Assembly (NCBI GenBank): GCA_023229135.1
Contig: JALNZT010000006.1
Location: forward strand, 62,001 to 126,000
Direction of reading: 5' to 3'
From: Bacteroidales bacterium
GTDB taxonomy: Bacteria > Bacteroidota > Bacteroidia > Bacteroidales > F082
DNA: 64,000 nucleotides
Made by a program: the position numbers and the translations under genes. Position 1 is the first letter of the stretch. Every line of letters begins with the position of its first letter. The notes beneath the pieces are model-generated. The model saw only the letters and a list, made by a program, of their open reading frames with translations. It searched no databases and was not told the DNA's origin. Positions 55,293 to 64,000 of this stretch are shown in pieces.

Positions 55293-56747
55293 TTAAGTCG
55301 CATTTTGAATTTTTGTAATATTGTCTAAAAAGCGTGCCAACTCTGGAATATGCGGTCTCAAAATTCCAATAAGTTGTTGCAATTGAGGTATATATCGTTT
55401 ATGGATTCCCCGCCGCAGACTTCCGCTAATTTTCATTTTGAATTGGTTTATATCTAAATTGCCCTCTTTGTATAATGCCAATTGATAGTACCAATCAATT
55501 CCAGGTAGTGAATCCGGATATTCCATAAATAGGGTCTCTTTCGTATATAACTTATGCTTTTTATGGGTTATTATAAGCTGCGCATACATTTTAAGGGCCA
55601 GTAAAGTTTCAAAATAGGCCATAAAAAACATGCGCCAACGGTAGTTTAAAATATCTTTAATATGCTGATCCATAAAATGTTGGCCAAATCGTAATGCTTT
55701 TCGATGTTTACTATTTTGGTTCAGGCTTTTAACGTAATAGGATGCAAAACCAATGCGTGTGTGCGGACTGATATTTTGCTTAAACTCAGAAAGATTGTCT
55801 TCCATAAGTTGCAGAGCTTCAGTAGTTTTATCACGTCGCAATAGTATCCCGCTGAGGTTATTCACATAAAAAAGATAGTCTGAACTATGCACTTTTATAG
55901 ATAAATAACCATAATAGGCCGCCTTGTCTAACTCGTTGTAGCGTGAATGAAGCAGCAGCCGATTGGCATAATAATTCACTAAAATACGTTTGCTGTAGAT
56001 CTGGCCGCTTATAATCAACTGGTCCAAGTCGTTATAAAGCCGTGTGAGCTTATGAAACTCCTTGTAATTATAGTAGATAAAAGTTAAACGCACGATGGCA
56101 TAATAGCGATTAAGCCCATCGAGGCTGCTATCATAAAATACATCAATCAGTTTCTGTTCCCATTGCCGTGAATCACTGGTTTTGGTAATGTATTGATTTA
56201 CAATATCATTGGTGGCGTCGTGTAATAAATGGTTTATTTCGAGGGCTTTTTGGTAGTTGTGACGTTGCTCTTTAATAAATGCAGAGACAATACTGAGGTA
56301 GCTAATCCTCATCCTGATTAGCAGGTAGTTACGATAGTTTTGTGCCAATTCATAAAAGCGGATAAAATAGTATTCGGATTGTGTATATTTTTTGATGCGG
56401 CCAATCAGTTGCAGCTCTTCTTCCTGACTGATCTGATCGGTCATAATTTGCTCGTCCAGGTAGTGCATCCATTTGAATTGTTGATCGACATCAATGGAAG
56501 CCAGCTGTTTATTGATCCAGTTTTTCATGTAGTTGTACTTCCGTTTGTCTAGCGTTTCATCAAATTGCATGGCGTGCTCCGGAAAATTTACGGCATGCTT
56601 AATCTGCTCAAAAAGAAGCTGGTTGGTTGAATCGACGAACTGCGCTTTTTGCGCTAAAAAGTCTATCTCGTGAGGCATCAGCGCACTCACAAAATGCTTG
56701 AAACTTTTTAGTTTTACTTTGGGCTTTTTATGATTGAATTCGGCCAT
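55293..56747 (-). CDS. Unrecognised helical-repeat (TPR-like) protein
   Basis: 484 residues, almost all helical, rich in Y, N, K, H and R, with no signal peptide and no membrane segment. Several ~40-residue units with aromatic and small residues (for example AAYYGYLSIKVHSSDYLFYVNNLSGILLRRDKTTEALQLM) suggest tetratricopeptide-like repeats. There is no DNA-binding or enzyme motif. The start MAEFNHKKPKVKLKSF is basic. I do not recognise the family. It is probably a cytoplasmic scaffold. It diverges from the C25 protease gene, with about 225 bases between the starts. Confidence 0.75.
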   Translation of the reverse strand: MAEFNHKKPKVKLKSFKHFVSALMPHEIDFLAQKAQFVDSTNQLLFEQIKHAVNFPEHAMQFDETLDKRKYNYMKNWINKQLASIDVDQQFKWMHYLDEQIMTDQISQEEELQLIGRIKKYTQSEYYFIRFYELAQNYRNYLLIRMRISYLSIVSAFIKEQRHNYQKALEINHLLHDATNDIVNQYITKTSDSRQWEQKLIDVFYDSSLDGLNRYYAIVRLTFIYYNYKEFHKLTRLYNDLDQLIISGQIYSKRILVNYYANRLLLHSRYNELDKAAYYGYLSIKVHSSDYLFYVNNLSGILLRRDKTTEALQLMEDNLSEFKQNISPHTRIGFASYYVKSLNQNSKHRKALRFGQHFMDQHIKDILNYRWRMFFMAYFETLLALKMYAQLIITHKKHKLYTKETLFMEYPDSLPGIDWYYQLALYKEGNLDINQFKMKISGSLRRGIHKRYIPQLQQLIGILRPHIPELARFLDNITKIQNAT

Positions 56748-56874
56748 TTTTAAGCTTTTTGGTGATGTAAAATTAGACTTTTCAGTTGAGACATTAGTCT
56801 GCCCGGAAAAGCAAATTTTATTAATTTAGAATCAGTCTAAGTTTATCAAACCCTCAATTTAGTTTGCGTTAATG

Positions 56875-56882
56875 TACCTTTG
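56875..56882 (+). promoter_or_regulatory. -7 promoter element TACCTTTG of the C25 protease gene
   Basis: Exact TAnnTTTG, 90 bases before the ATG at 56973. Confidence 0.5.
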
Positions 56883-56972
56883 TTGAACATCTCAAGGTCT
56901 TACTTGTGGTAGTGATGCAACTTGTTTCAAACGAATGGGTTAAGTTGATATTTGTTTAAAAAAGCATATAAA

Positions 56973-59900
56973 ATGATTAAAAAATTTACAGTTGTTGTAA
57001 GCCTTTTGCTTGCTGTTTTATGGTTGAAAGCTGGTGTGATTGAAAAAACCGTGTATCTCGAAGCACCGGAACTTGTTAAAACTAAAAACGGCGATTTACT
57101 TCAGTTTCATGCTAGTTTTATGTCGGGGATGGCTGGCGAACCCACTTTGCCTTGGCAAAAAGTCAGCCTTTTGTTGCCGCCGGGTGAGGAGGCTGTTTCT
57201 GTTGAGCTAACAATTGTTCAGCAACAAAAGCTCGATCAAAACATCTATCTGGCGCCTTATCAAAGTTCGCGTCCTCTGTCAGAAAAGCGTCCATCCGATT
57301 TTCTTAAAAAGGAAACGGTTTATCGTTCCAACGAAAATTATCCAGCGACTAAGCACGGAAAATTGACGACCAATTGGCTTAATGGGATGGGCTTGGCTTT
57401 CTGCATTTATACGCCGGTATCCTATTTTCCGGCAAGCGGAGAATTGTATTATGCCACCGAAGTGAAAATTACGATAACAACCAAACCGTCAAACCGCAAT
57501 GCTGAAACTGCCGTCTGGTTGAATCAAACTACAAAACAAACACTTGAAACCCTGATTCAGAACCCTGAAGCCATTAAAAACTATGTGTCTAAAAGCCGTG
57601 AATTAGCTGACTATGACATGTTGATTATTACGCCAGAATCTTATTTTGAGCAGTTTCAGCCTTTAATAGAATTGTATTATCAAAGGGGTTTTAGGGTGCA
57701 ATTGGCTGCCATAGAAGTGATAGAATCTGAAATGACAGGTGTGGATTTACAGGAGAAGATCCGGAATTATATCATACAAGAGTACAACGAGCACGGCATT
57801 CAGCATGTGACTATTGGCGGTGATGTGCAGCTTATTCCAGCGCGCGGATTATATTGTTATGTGGAGTCGGGTAGCGGTTATTCTGACGACGGAATTCCTG
57901 CCGACTTGTATTATGCCGCCCTCGATGGAACCTGGAACGACAATAACAATAATCGCTGGGGTGAGCCGGGTGAAGATGATTTGTTGCCTGAACTGGGTAT
58001 TGCCCGCATGCCTTTTGCTACGGCTACCGAACTTGCTAATATGCTCAACAAAACTATGATGTATCAGCAGCAACCAGTATTGGGCGAGTTGGAAAAGCCA
58101 CTTTTTGCCGGTGAAAATCTTTATAGCAATCCTGCTACTTGGGGCCGAGATTATTTGGAACTATTGGTGGGTGAGACTTCTGAAAATGGATATACAACCA
58201 AGGGTATTCCGGAATCTTATGAAATCGAAAGGATGTACGAATTTAATAGTTTCTGGTCGGGCAATGATCTGATAAACAGTATTAATCAAGGTAAACAGTT
58301 TGTGCATCATGTAGGGCATGCTAACCAGACTTATGTGGCACATTTGTATAATTCTGATATTACCGCCTCCAATTTTTCTGCTACCAATGGCGTAGATCAT
58401 AATTTTACACTCTTTCATTCGCACGGCTGCGATTGTGGTGCGTTTGATTACAACGATTGCATCCTTGAAAAGATGGTTTTGATAGAAAATTTTGCGGTGG
58501 CAGTAATAGGAAATTCAAGGTATGGCTGGTTCAACGAAGGACAGACTGAAGGCCCTTCAGCGCATCTGCACCGCGAAATGACCGATGCTTTTTACAACGA
58601 TAAAATTCCTTTTATGGGTATGGCTCTGCGCGAATCGAAGATTCAGACAGCACCCTGGGTTACCGCTCCCGGGCAGTGGGAGGAAGGCGCGCTGCGCTGG
58701 AATTTTTACGACTTAAATATATTAGGTGATGGACTTTTAAGTGTTTGGACATCAGAGCCTTTTGTGCCAGAGCTTAGTTATACTGCCGAGTTAATTATAG
58801 GACTTTCTGAAACTACTGTAAACCTACAATTTGAAGGTGAAGCACTTGCCGGATATCGCTGCCATATTCGCCAAGATGGCGAAATAATTGGCCTTGCTGA
58901 TACAGATGCCAACGGGAATGCTGTCATAAGTTTCTATGAGCCACTCAATCAGACCGGCGAAGCAGAGCTGGTGATTGTGGGTCAAAATATTTTACCAAGT
59001 ATTTTTCCAATACTAATACTTCCAAATGAAGGTCCTTATGTGATTTGGACAAGCATGGAGGTGGTGGATGAAACAGGAAATGAAAATGCTCAAGCCGACT
59101 ATGGCGAAACTATTTCATTGAATATCGGTTTGAAAAACATTGGCAGTGAGACAGTTGAAAATGTGGAGCTCGCAATCAGTATCAATGATGATTTGATAGT
59201 AGCAGTTTTGGATGGAGAGGCCATTGCCGGAAATATTTCCGCTGGCGAAACCTTAATGCTTTCTGATGTGTTTCAGCTTGAGATTTCAGAAATGGTACCA
59301 CCTATGTCATCTGTTGAAATTTTGATGGCTATAACCGCCGGCAATCAAAGCTGGGACGACAGTTTTATGCTGGAAATTCTTACACCGAAAACATATATTT
59401 CGAGCTATTTAATTGATGATGCAGCTGGAAATCAAAATGGTATGCTTGATCCCGGCGAAACAGTTGAACTGCATGTAACAGGTGGAAATGCTGGTGGAAG
59501 TGCTGCGGCTGATTTGACTTTGTCGCTGTCCACTGAAGAATGGCTTACGATCGACAACCCTGTTGTGCAAATTGGAAACTTGCTGCCGGGCGAAACTTTT
59601 GAAGCTGTTTTCACCGTTCACGTGGATGAATACACGCCAATTGGTAGCATTGTGCTTGCCAATTTTCACTTAGATTGTCCTGTGGGCGATTGGTACTACG
59701 ACGCCCATCAATCTTGGCTACTGCCCATTGGCATGCAGATCGAAGACTTTGAAACCGGTGATTTTACCAAATACGAATGGAGACATGGTCTGGGGTATCC
59801 ATGGCAAATAGTTGAAGATGAAGTTTATGAGGGCAATTTCGCTGCCAAATCTACTGCTATCAGTGGCAGTCAAAGTTCAGAGCTGCACATTAGGTTGTTT

Positions 59901-60413
59901 GTGATGCAAGCTGATGAAATCAGCTTTTACCGAAAAGTCTCTTCAGAAAGCGGCTACGATCATCTGCGTTTTTATGTGGATGATGTGAAGCTGGGTGAAT
60001 GGTCAGGAGAAAAGGATTGGGAGTTGGTTACAGCTCAAATTCCTGAAGGAGAGCATCTTCTGAAATGGGTTTACATCAAAGATTTTAGCGTAAGCAATGG
60101 CGATGACTGCGCCTGGATTGATTATATCACCTTCCCCGGCACGGCTACAATTATGGATGTACAACAGCATGTTCGGGATAACAAATTTTCTGTTTATCCA
60201 AACCCGGGAGTGGGAGAGTTTTGGGTTTCTGTACCTTCAAATCAGGATGTTAAACAGTTAATTGTGTATGATCTTCATGGAAAACGCCTTGTGCAGGAAA
60301 ATAACTTCAAGGCTTCAAGTTCGCTTGACCTAACAGCTTTAAAAACTGGAATATACGTGATGATACTTGAAACTCAGGATGCGGTGTTTACCGAGAAATT
60401 ATTAATCAAGTAG
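56973..60413 (+). CDS. Gingipain-like C25 cysteine protease with T9SS sorting domain
   Basis: 1146 residues. A signal peptide (1-~21) and a propeptide-type region (~25-200, GEPTLPWQKVSLLLPPGEE) precede a C25 peptidase domain (~205-600): YDMLIITPESYFEQ, IGGDVQLIPARG, LPELGIARMPF, a catalytic-type His449 in HHVGHANQ (His445/446 adjacent), and Cys486/Cys488 in HSHGCDCGAFDY. Ig-like and jelly-roll domains follow, including ETVELHVTGGNAGG and DGDDCAWIDYI-like sequences. The C-terminus (SVYPNPGVGEFW ... GKRLVQE ... TEKLLIK) is a T9SS type A signal. It is expected at the cell surface. The ATG at 56973 (MIKKF) is chosen over TTG 56952. Confidence 0.92.
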   Translation: MIKKFTVVVSLLLAVLWLKAGVIEKTVYLEAPELVKTKNGDLLQFHASFMSGMAGEPTLPWQKVSLLLPPGEEAVSVELTIVQQQKLDQNIYLAPYQSSRPLSEKRPSDFLKKETVYRSNENYPATKHGKLTTNWLNGMGLAFCIYTPVSYFPASGELYYATEVKITITTKPSNRNAETAVWLNQTTKQTLETLIQNPEAIKNYVSKSRELADYDMLIITPESYFEQFQPLIELYYQRGFRVQLAAIEVIESEMTGVDLQEKIRNYIIQEYNEHGIQHVTIGGDVQLIPARGLYCYVESGSGYSDDGIPADLYYAALDGTWNDNNNNRWGEPGEDDLLPELGIARMPFATATELANMLNKTMMYQQQPVLGELEKPLFAGENLYSNPATWGRDYLELLVGETSENGYTTKGIPESYEIERMYEFNSFWSGNDLINSINQGKQFVHHVGHANQTYVAHLYNSDITASNFSATNGVDHNFTLFHSHGCDCGAFDYNDCILEKMVLIENFAVAVIGNSRYGWFNEGQTEGPSAHLHREMTDAFYNDKIPFMGMALRESKIQTAPWVTAPGQWEEGALRWNFYDLNILGDGLLSVWTSEPFVPELSYTAELIIGLSETTVNLQFEGEALAGYRCHIRQDGEIIGLADTDANGNAVISFYEPLNQTGEAELVIVGQNILPSIFPILILPNEGPYVIWTSMEVVDETGNENAQADYGETISLNIGLKNIGSETVENVELAISINDDLIVAVLDGEAIAGNISAGETLMLSDVFQLEISEMVPPMSSVEILMAITAGNQSWDDSFMLEILTPKTYISSYLIDDAAGNQNGMLDPGETVELHVTGGNAGGSAAADLTLSLSTEEWLTIDNPVVQIGNLLPGETFEAVFTVHVDEYTPIGSIVLANFHLDCPVGDWYYDAHQSWLLPIGMQIEDFETGDFTKYEWRHGLGYPWQIVEDEVYEGNFAAKSTAISGSQSSELHIRLFVMQADEISFYRKVSSESGYDHLRFYVDDVKLGEWSGEKDWELVTAQIPEGEHLLKWVYIKDFSVSNGDDCAWIDYITFPGTATIMDVQQHVRDNKFSVYPNPGVGEFWVSVPSNQDVKQLIVYDLHGKRLVQENNFKASSSLDLTALKTGIYVMILETQDAVFTEKLLIK

Positions 60414-60465
60414 GTTGGCATTGTTACAATGTTGATTATTGCGTTCTCTGATAAATGGAAATAGC

Positions 60466-60473
60466 TACTTTTG
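60466..60473 (+). promoter_or_regulatory. -7 promoter element TACTTTTG directly before a GTG start
   Basis: Exact TAnnTTTG ending only 4 bases before the GTG at 60478. With the usual -7 spacing, transcription would start at or next to the start codon (leaderless). Confidence 0.5.
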
Positions 60474-60477
60474 CGCT

Positions 60478-61026
60478 GTGAAAAAGGTAAGTAGTTTCAT
60501 TGTCGGTTTGTTGGTGTTGATTTCGTTGTTGTTGCCTTTTAGGCTGATGCAGCAGCTACAACGCAAGCAAGCTGATGCCCGCCAGGATGCCATGTTGGTG
60601 ATTTCGCAGCAGATGCCTGATAAATCATTGATTTACTTGGCTATTCCGCACGCTGAAATGCAAGGAAAAGGAAGTCGGTTTATTCGCATTCATGCGCGTG
60701 AGTTTGTGTGGGATGGCATGATGTACGATATCGTAGAACGTTTTGAAGGGGAGACGCAGACCTGGTTTTTGGTCTATCCTGACCACAAAGAAACCAAAGT
60801 GTTGAACCAAAAAATTGCGCTGGCGAACGCATTTTATCAGAAGGATGGCGTGAAGACTAAAATCACGACAACGCAAATATTCTGGCATTGGTACAGTGAA
60901 AATCAGCAGGCTTTTATTGATCAGCTCTATCCGGTTAAAACGCTGTTAAATAATTACTTGGAAAATCCTTATAAATTTTTAGTAAACTGGCAACCTGAGC
61001 ATCCACCTCAGTTAAATTGTCTTTAA
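60478..61026 (+). CDS. Small single-span membrane protein of unknown function
   Basis: 182 residues from the GTG at 60478. One N-terminal membrane segment (SFIVGLLVLISLLLPF) is followed by a soluble part of about 150 residues with FIRIHAREFVWDGMMYDIVE and QIFWHWYSENQQAFIDQLYP. The soluble part is probably periplasmic. The family is not recognised. The gene precedes a TonB receptor by 69 bases. Such a gene next to a metal or heme receptor could have a related role, but this is only position. The upstream open frame from 60439 has no good start and precedes the promoter element. Confidence 0.75.
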   Translation: MKKVSSFIVGLLVLISLLLPFRLMQQLQRKQADARQDAMLVISQQMPDKSLIYLAIPHAEMQGKGSRFIRIHAREFVWDGMMYDIVERFEGETQTWFLVYPDHKETKVLNQKIALANAFYQKDGVKTKITTTQIFWHWYSENQQAFIDQLYPVKTLLNNYLENPYKFLVNWQPEHPPQLNCL

Positions 61027-61095
61027 TTTATTGAATATCAAGAGCTTAAATAGCTCTAATCTCTTTCGTTTACTAAAATTTTAAAATTTGATCTT

Positions 61096-63504
61096 ATGAA
61101 AAAACAGTACATACTGCTGCTGGTTTTTGTTATGTCTGTCTTTGTGGCACACACTCAAACCGTAAAAGTACTCGACTGGCAGCGTAATAGTCCGTTAGAA
61201 TTTGTTACCATTAACAGCACAAAAGCTGGCGTCTCAGCACTCACAACACAAGCTGGAATCGCCGATATTTCCATGTTTAAGGGTGCCGACAGCATATTTT
61301 TTAGCCGTCTGGGACACCAAAATATCGTCACGAGTTGGCAAGCTTTGTTAGCTGATAATTTTGTGATTTATATGCGCGAATCCAATTATTCGTTGGACGA
61401 AGTAGTGATTAGCGCTACCCGCTGGGCTCAGCCGCGCAAGGAATTGACCAGTAGAGTTACCACCATCAGGCCGGAAGAAATTGAGATTGACAATCCGCAA
61501 ACTACCGCAGATTTGTTGGGTATGACGGGTGAAGTGTTTATCCAAAAAAGTCAGCAGGGTGGAGGAAGTCCTATGATTCGAGGCTTTGCTACAAATCGAC
61601 TGCTTATCAGTGTTGACGGAGTACGTATGAACACCGCCATTTTTAGAAGTGGGAATATCCAAAATATTATCAATATCGATCCTTATACGATTGAGCAGGC
61701 CGAAGTGCTTTACGGCCCGGGTTCTGTGATGTATGGAAGCGATGCCATTGGCGGTGTGATGAATTTTACAAGCTTAAATCCCAGGTTTTCGGCTGACAAT
61801 AAAGTCATTACATCAGGGAGGGCAAGCACGCGCTACAGCTCTGCTAATGAAGAGCTTTCATCGCATATACATGTAAATGTAGGTGGAAAAAAATGGGCTG
61901 CCGTGTCTTCTTTTAGCTTTAACCGTTTTGGCGACTTGCGCATGGGTTCTAATGGGCCTGATTTTTATCTGCGCAAAGAATACGTTAAACGTATTGATGG
62001 TGCCGATGTGGTGGTTCAAAATGAAAATCCGGAAGTGCAAGTGCCAAGCGGTTTTGAAATGGGAAGTTTTATGCAAAAAATAAGCTATCGTCTCAATGAT
62101 AACTGGGAATTTCAATATGGCTTTAACTACTCAACTACAACAGATTATGATCGCTATGATCGTTTGCTTCGCTATCGCAAAGGAGCACCACGCAGCGCCG
62201 AATGGTATTATGGGCCACAAAACTGGATGATGAACCGCTTTACGGTGATTCATAAGCAGGAACGCAAGCTGTTCGACCAAATGGTGTTAAACCTCTCGTC
62301 GCAACTTTTTGAAGAAAGCCGCCACGACCGTGATTTCGGGAAAACTACACTCAGCGAACGATTTGAGAAAGTGAATGCTTACGGCTTAAACTTAGATTTC
62401 ATGAAGAAAATTTCAGACCGTTCTAAATTTTTATATGGTGGTGAATTGGTATTAAATAAGGTGACTTCCACCGGATTAGATACGGAAATTACTGATGGTA
62501 CTTCTGTAAAAGGCCCTGCCCGTTATCCCGATTCTGATTGGTTGTCGGCTGCTGTTTTTGCTACCTATCAGTATCAGCTCACTGAAAAAACACTGGTGCA
62601 GGCCGGAGCGCGTTATAATTATGTGTCACTTAAGGCAGATTTCGACACCACTTTTTATAAGTTCCCGTTCCAGACAACCAGCACAAAAAATGGCGCACTC
62701 ACCGGAAGTTTAGGACTTAATTACACACCCGATGAACGCTGGATATTGCGTGCCGGTCTTTCAACGGGTTTTCGCGCACCCAATGTTGATGATGTCGGAA
62801 AGGTTTTCGACTCTGAGCCGGGTTCCGTAGTGGTTCCTAATCCTAACTTAAAACCTGAATATGCATATAATGCTGAAATTGATGTCGCCCACATATTTGC
62901 TGATCGGTTAAAGCTTGATGTATCAGCGTTTTATACTTTGCTGGATCAGGCGATGGTGCGCCGCGATTTCACTTTCAATGGTCAGGATAGCATTCTATAT
63001 GACGGCGAAATGAGCAAGGTTCAAGCTATTCAAAATGCTTCACAGGCTACTGTTTACGGTCTTCAGCTTGCCGCTGAATGGAAAATGGACAATGGCTTTA
63101 GTGTTTTTAGTCACCTTACCTGGCAACAAGGCGAGGAGGAACTGGACGACGGCTCTAAAGGACCGCTGCGCCACTCGGCTCCTTTGTTTGGTATCACACG
63201 CCTGAGCTATATGTCCAAAGGCCTGCGCCTGGATTTGTATGCACAATATGCCAACGAAGTGCCTTTCGGCGATATGCCAAAATCCGAGTTGGGTAAAACA
63301 TACCTTTATCCCGCCGATGCAGATGGAAACATCTTCTCACCGGGTTGGTATACGCTGAATTTCAAGGTGATGAAGCAAATCTCTGAAACATTTTCACTTA
63401 CCGGGGGTGTGGAGAATATCACCGATCAGCGTTTTATGCCCTACAGTTCAGGGCTTGTGTCGCCAGGAAGAAACTTTATTTTCTCGCTCAACATGAAGTT
63501 TTAA
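61096..63504 (+). CDS. TonB-dependent receptor of the heme/hemoglobin type
   Basis: 802 residues. A signal peptide ends near residue 20, then a short ~90-residue domain, and a plug (DEVVISATRW ... SPMIRGFATNRLLISVDGVRMNTAIFRSGN ... VLYGPGSVMYGSDAIGGVMNF), followed by a 22-strand barrel ending in FSLNMKF. The plug resembles the hemoglobin/transferrin receptor family, and the FRAP (559-562) and NPNL (582-585) boxes of heme receptors are present. No histidine lies between the boxes, where HemR-type receptors keep a heme-binding one. It may therefore take another ligand, such as a metal or siderophore. Outer membrane. Confidence 0.9.
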   Translation: MKKQYILLLVFVMSVFVAHTQTVKVLDWQRNSPLEFVTINSTKAGVSALTTQAGIADISMFKGADSIFFSRLGHQNIVTSWQALLADNFVIYMRESNYSLDEVVISATRWAQPRKELTSRVTTIRPEEIEIDNPQTTADLLGMTGEVFIQKSQQGGGSPMIRGFATNRLLISVDGVRMNTAIFRSGNIQNIINIDPYTIEQAEVLYGPGSVMYGSDAIGGVMNFTSLNPRFSADNKVITSGRASTRYSSANEELSSHIHVNVGGKKWAAVSSFSFNRFGDLRMGSNGPDFYLRKEYVKRIDGADVVVQNENPEVQVPSGFEMGSFMQKISYRLNDNWEFQYGFNYSTTTDYDRYDRLLRYRKGAPRSAEWYYGPQNWMMNRFTVIHKQERKLFDQMVLNLSSQLFEESRHDRDFGKTTLSERFEKVNAYGLNLDFMKKISDRSKFLYGGELVLNKVTSTGLDTEITDGTSVKGPARYPDSDWLSAAVFATYQYQLTEKTLVQAGARYNYVSLKADFDTTFYKFPFQTTSTKNGALTGSLGLNYTPDERWILRAGLSTGFRAPNVDDVGKVFDSEPGSVVVPNPNLKPEYAYNAEIDVAHIFADRLKLDVSAFYTLLDQAMVRRDFTFNGQDSILYDGEMSKVQAIQNASQATVYGLQLAAEWKMDNGFSVFSHLTWQQGEEELDDGSKGPLRHSAPLFGITRLSYMSKGLRLDLYAQYANEVPFGDMPKSELGKTYLYPADADGNIFSPGWYTLNFKVMKQISETFSLTGGVENITDQRFMPYSSGLVSPGRNFIFSLNMKF

Positions 63505-63697
63505 TCGCTTTCGTGTAAAGAGTTTGTATAAAACGAAATGTGAAAAGCGCAGATATAACAAATAGTTAGTGGTTTATACTTGCTGAATTTGGTTTTGCTT
63601 AACCAAAGCCCTGTATTAAACAAGTTTATTTTCTAACTATTTAGCTGAACATCTTGGCTGCTATCTTGTTAAATACTTAAACTAAAAAATTGATATT

Positions 63698-64000
63698 ATG
63701 GCAACAATTACATTAAAAGGAAACAAGATTCACACCTCGGGTGAACTTCCAAAAGTTTCAAGTCAGGCACCTGATTTTAAATTGGTTAAAACTGATTTGA
63801 GCGAACTCGACAAAGTATCTCTGAAAGGTAAAAAAGTAGTTCTTAACATCTTCCCAAGTTTGGATACCGATGTTTGCGCAGCTTCTGTTCGTCGTTTTAA
63901 CAAAGAAGCTTCTGAGCTTGACAATACCGTAGTGGTATGCGTTTCAAAAGATCTGCCTTTTGCACACGCTCGTTTTTGTACCACAGAAGGTCTTGATAAT
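63698..64000 (+). CDS. tpx: Thiol peroxidase Tpx (3' end outside the window)
   Basis: The first 101 residues are visible; the normal length is about 165. The peroxidatic Cys60 (SLDTDVCAASVR) and the resolving Cys94 (FAHARFC) sit at the positions seen in E. coli Tpx. Tpx reduces lipid and other peroxides with thioredoxin. Codons look optimised (CGT, GTT, GCT), in keeping with high expression. It is the second peroxiredoxin in this window, after bcp. Confidence 0.95.
   Translation, partial: MATITLKGNKIHTSGELPKVSSQAPDFKLVKTDLSELDKVSLKGKKVVLNIFPSLDTDVCAASVRRFNKEASELDNTVVVCVSKDLPFAHARFCTTEGLDN

Noticed and set aside
1..64000. tRNA, rRNA, insertion sequence or prophage genes
   Set aside because: I looked in the intergenic stretches and saw no cloverleaf-like tRNA, rRNA sequence, transposase or integrase; a dedicated scan would be more sensitive.

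Overview
The window looks like a chromosome segment from a member of the Bacteroidota, probably class Bacteroidia; I cannot place it more closely. The evidence is: many T9SS C-terminal sorting domains, the T9SS components PorQ and PorX, TAnnTTTG-type -7 promoter elements in front of many genes, almost no Shine-Dalgarno sequences, and Bacteroidota-type families (long NusB, DUF6427, LpxD-like next to efp, PorX-tsaE-ald). By eye G+C is in the low forties, except for a clearly AT-rich island at about 14.65-16.83 kb.

Layout. 0-14.5 kb: a partial unknown gene, a glycosyltransferase fused to a degenerate sugar-phosphate transferase, nusB, a secreted glycoside hydrolase, aconitase, a DUF1028 T9SS cargo, porQ, recF with a DUF721/DciA gene, efp and an LpxD-like gene. 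14.65-16.83 kb: an AT-rich three-gene cassette with a DpnM-type GATC adenine methylase, a DpnI-type methyl-GATC endonuclease and a small unknown protein. 16.9-19 kb: cardiolipin synthase and a lipoprotein gene broken by a nonsense codon in its signal peptide. 19.3-28.3 kb: a surface-polysaccharide region (O-antigen ligase, two Wzz proteins, Wzx flippase, FkbM methyltransferase, GT4), with an aspartyl protease inside it. 28.3-37.2 kb: purD, DUF6427, rnhB, a membrane-anchored propeller protein, a MATE and an MFS transporter, with covarying palindromic repeats between the two transporters. 37.3-44.3 kb: an 1814-residue multidomain T9SS cargo and two small lipoproteins. 44.8-54 kb: housekeeping genes, including porX-tsaE-ald and aroB-aroA. 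54-64 kb: a DUF3298 protein, a helical-repeat protein, a gingipain-like C25 protease, a small membrane protein, a TonB receptor of the heme type, and the start of tpx.

How the genes fit together. PorX and PorQ belong to the type IX pathway. Four proteins in the window (the hydrolase, the DUF1028 protein, the giant FN3/jelly-roll protein and the C25 protease) carry its C-terminal signal. The polysaccharide genes may make the A-LPS-type glycan to which T9SS cargo is anchored in known systems.

The most striking item is the methylase/DpnI pair. A Dam/DpnM-type methylase would create the target that a DpnI-type enzyme cuts, and in pneumococcus the two activities sit on mutually exclusive cassettes. 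Here both genes appear intact and overlap by one base. The methylase gene also has a G7 tract that could switch it off by slippage, and a third small gene of unknown function follows 2 bases later.
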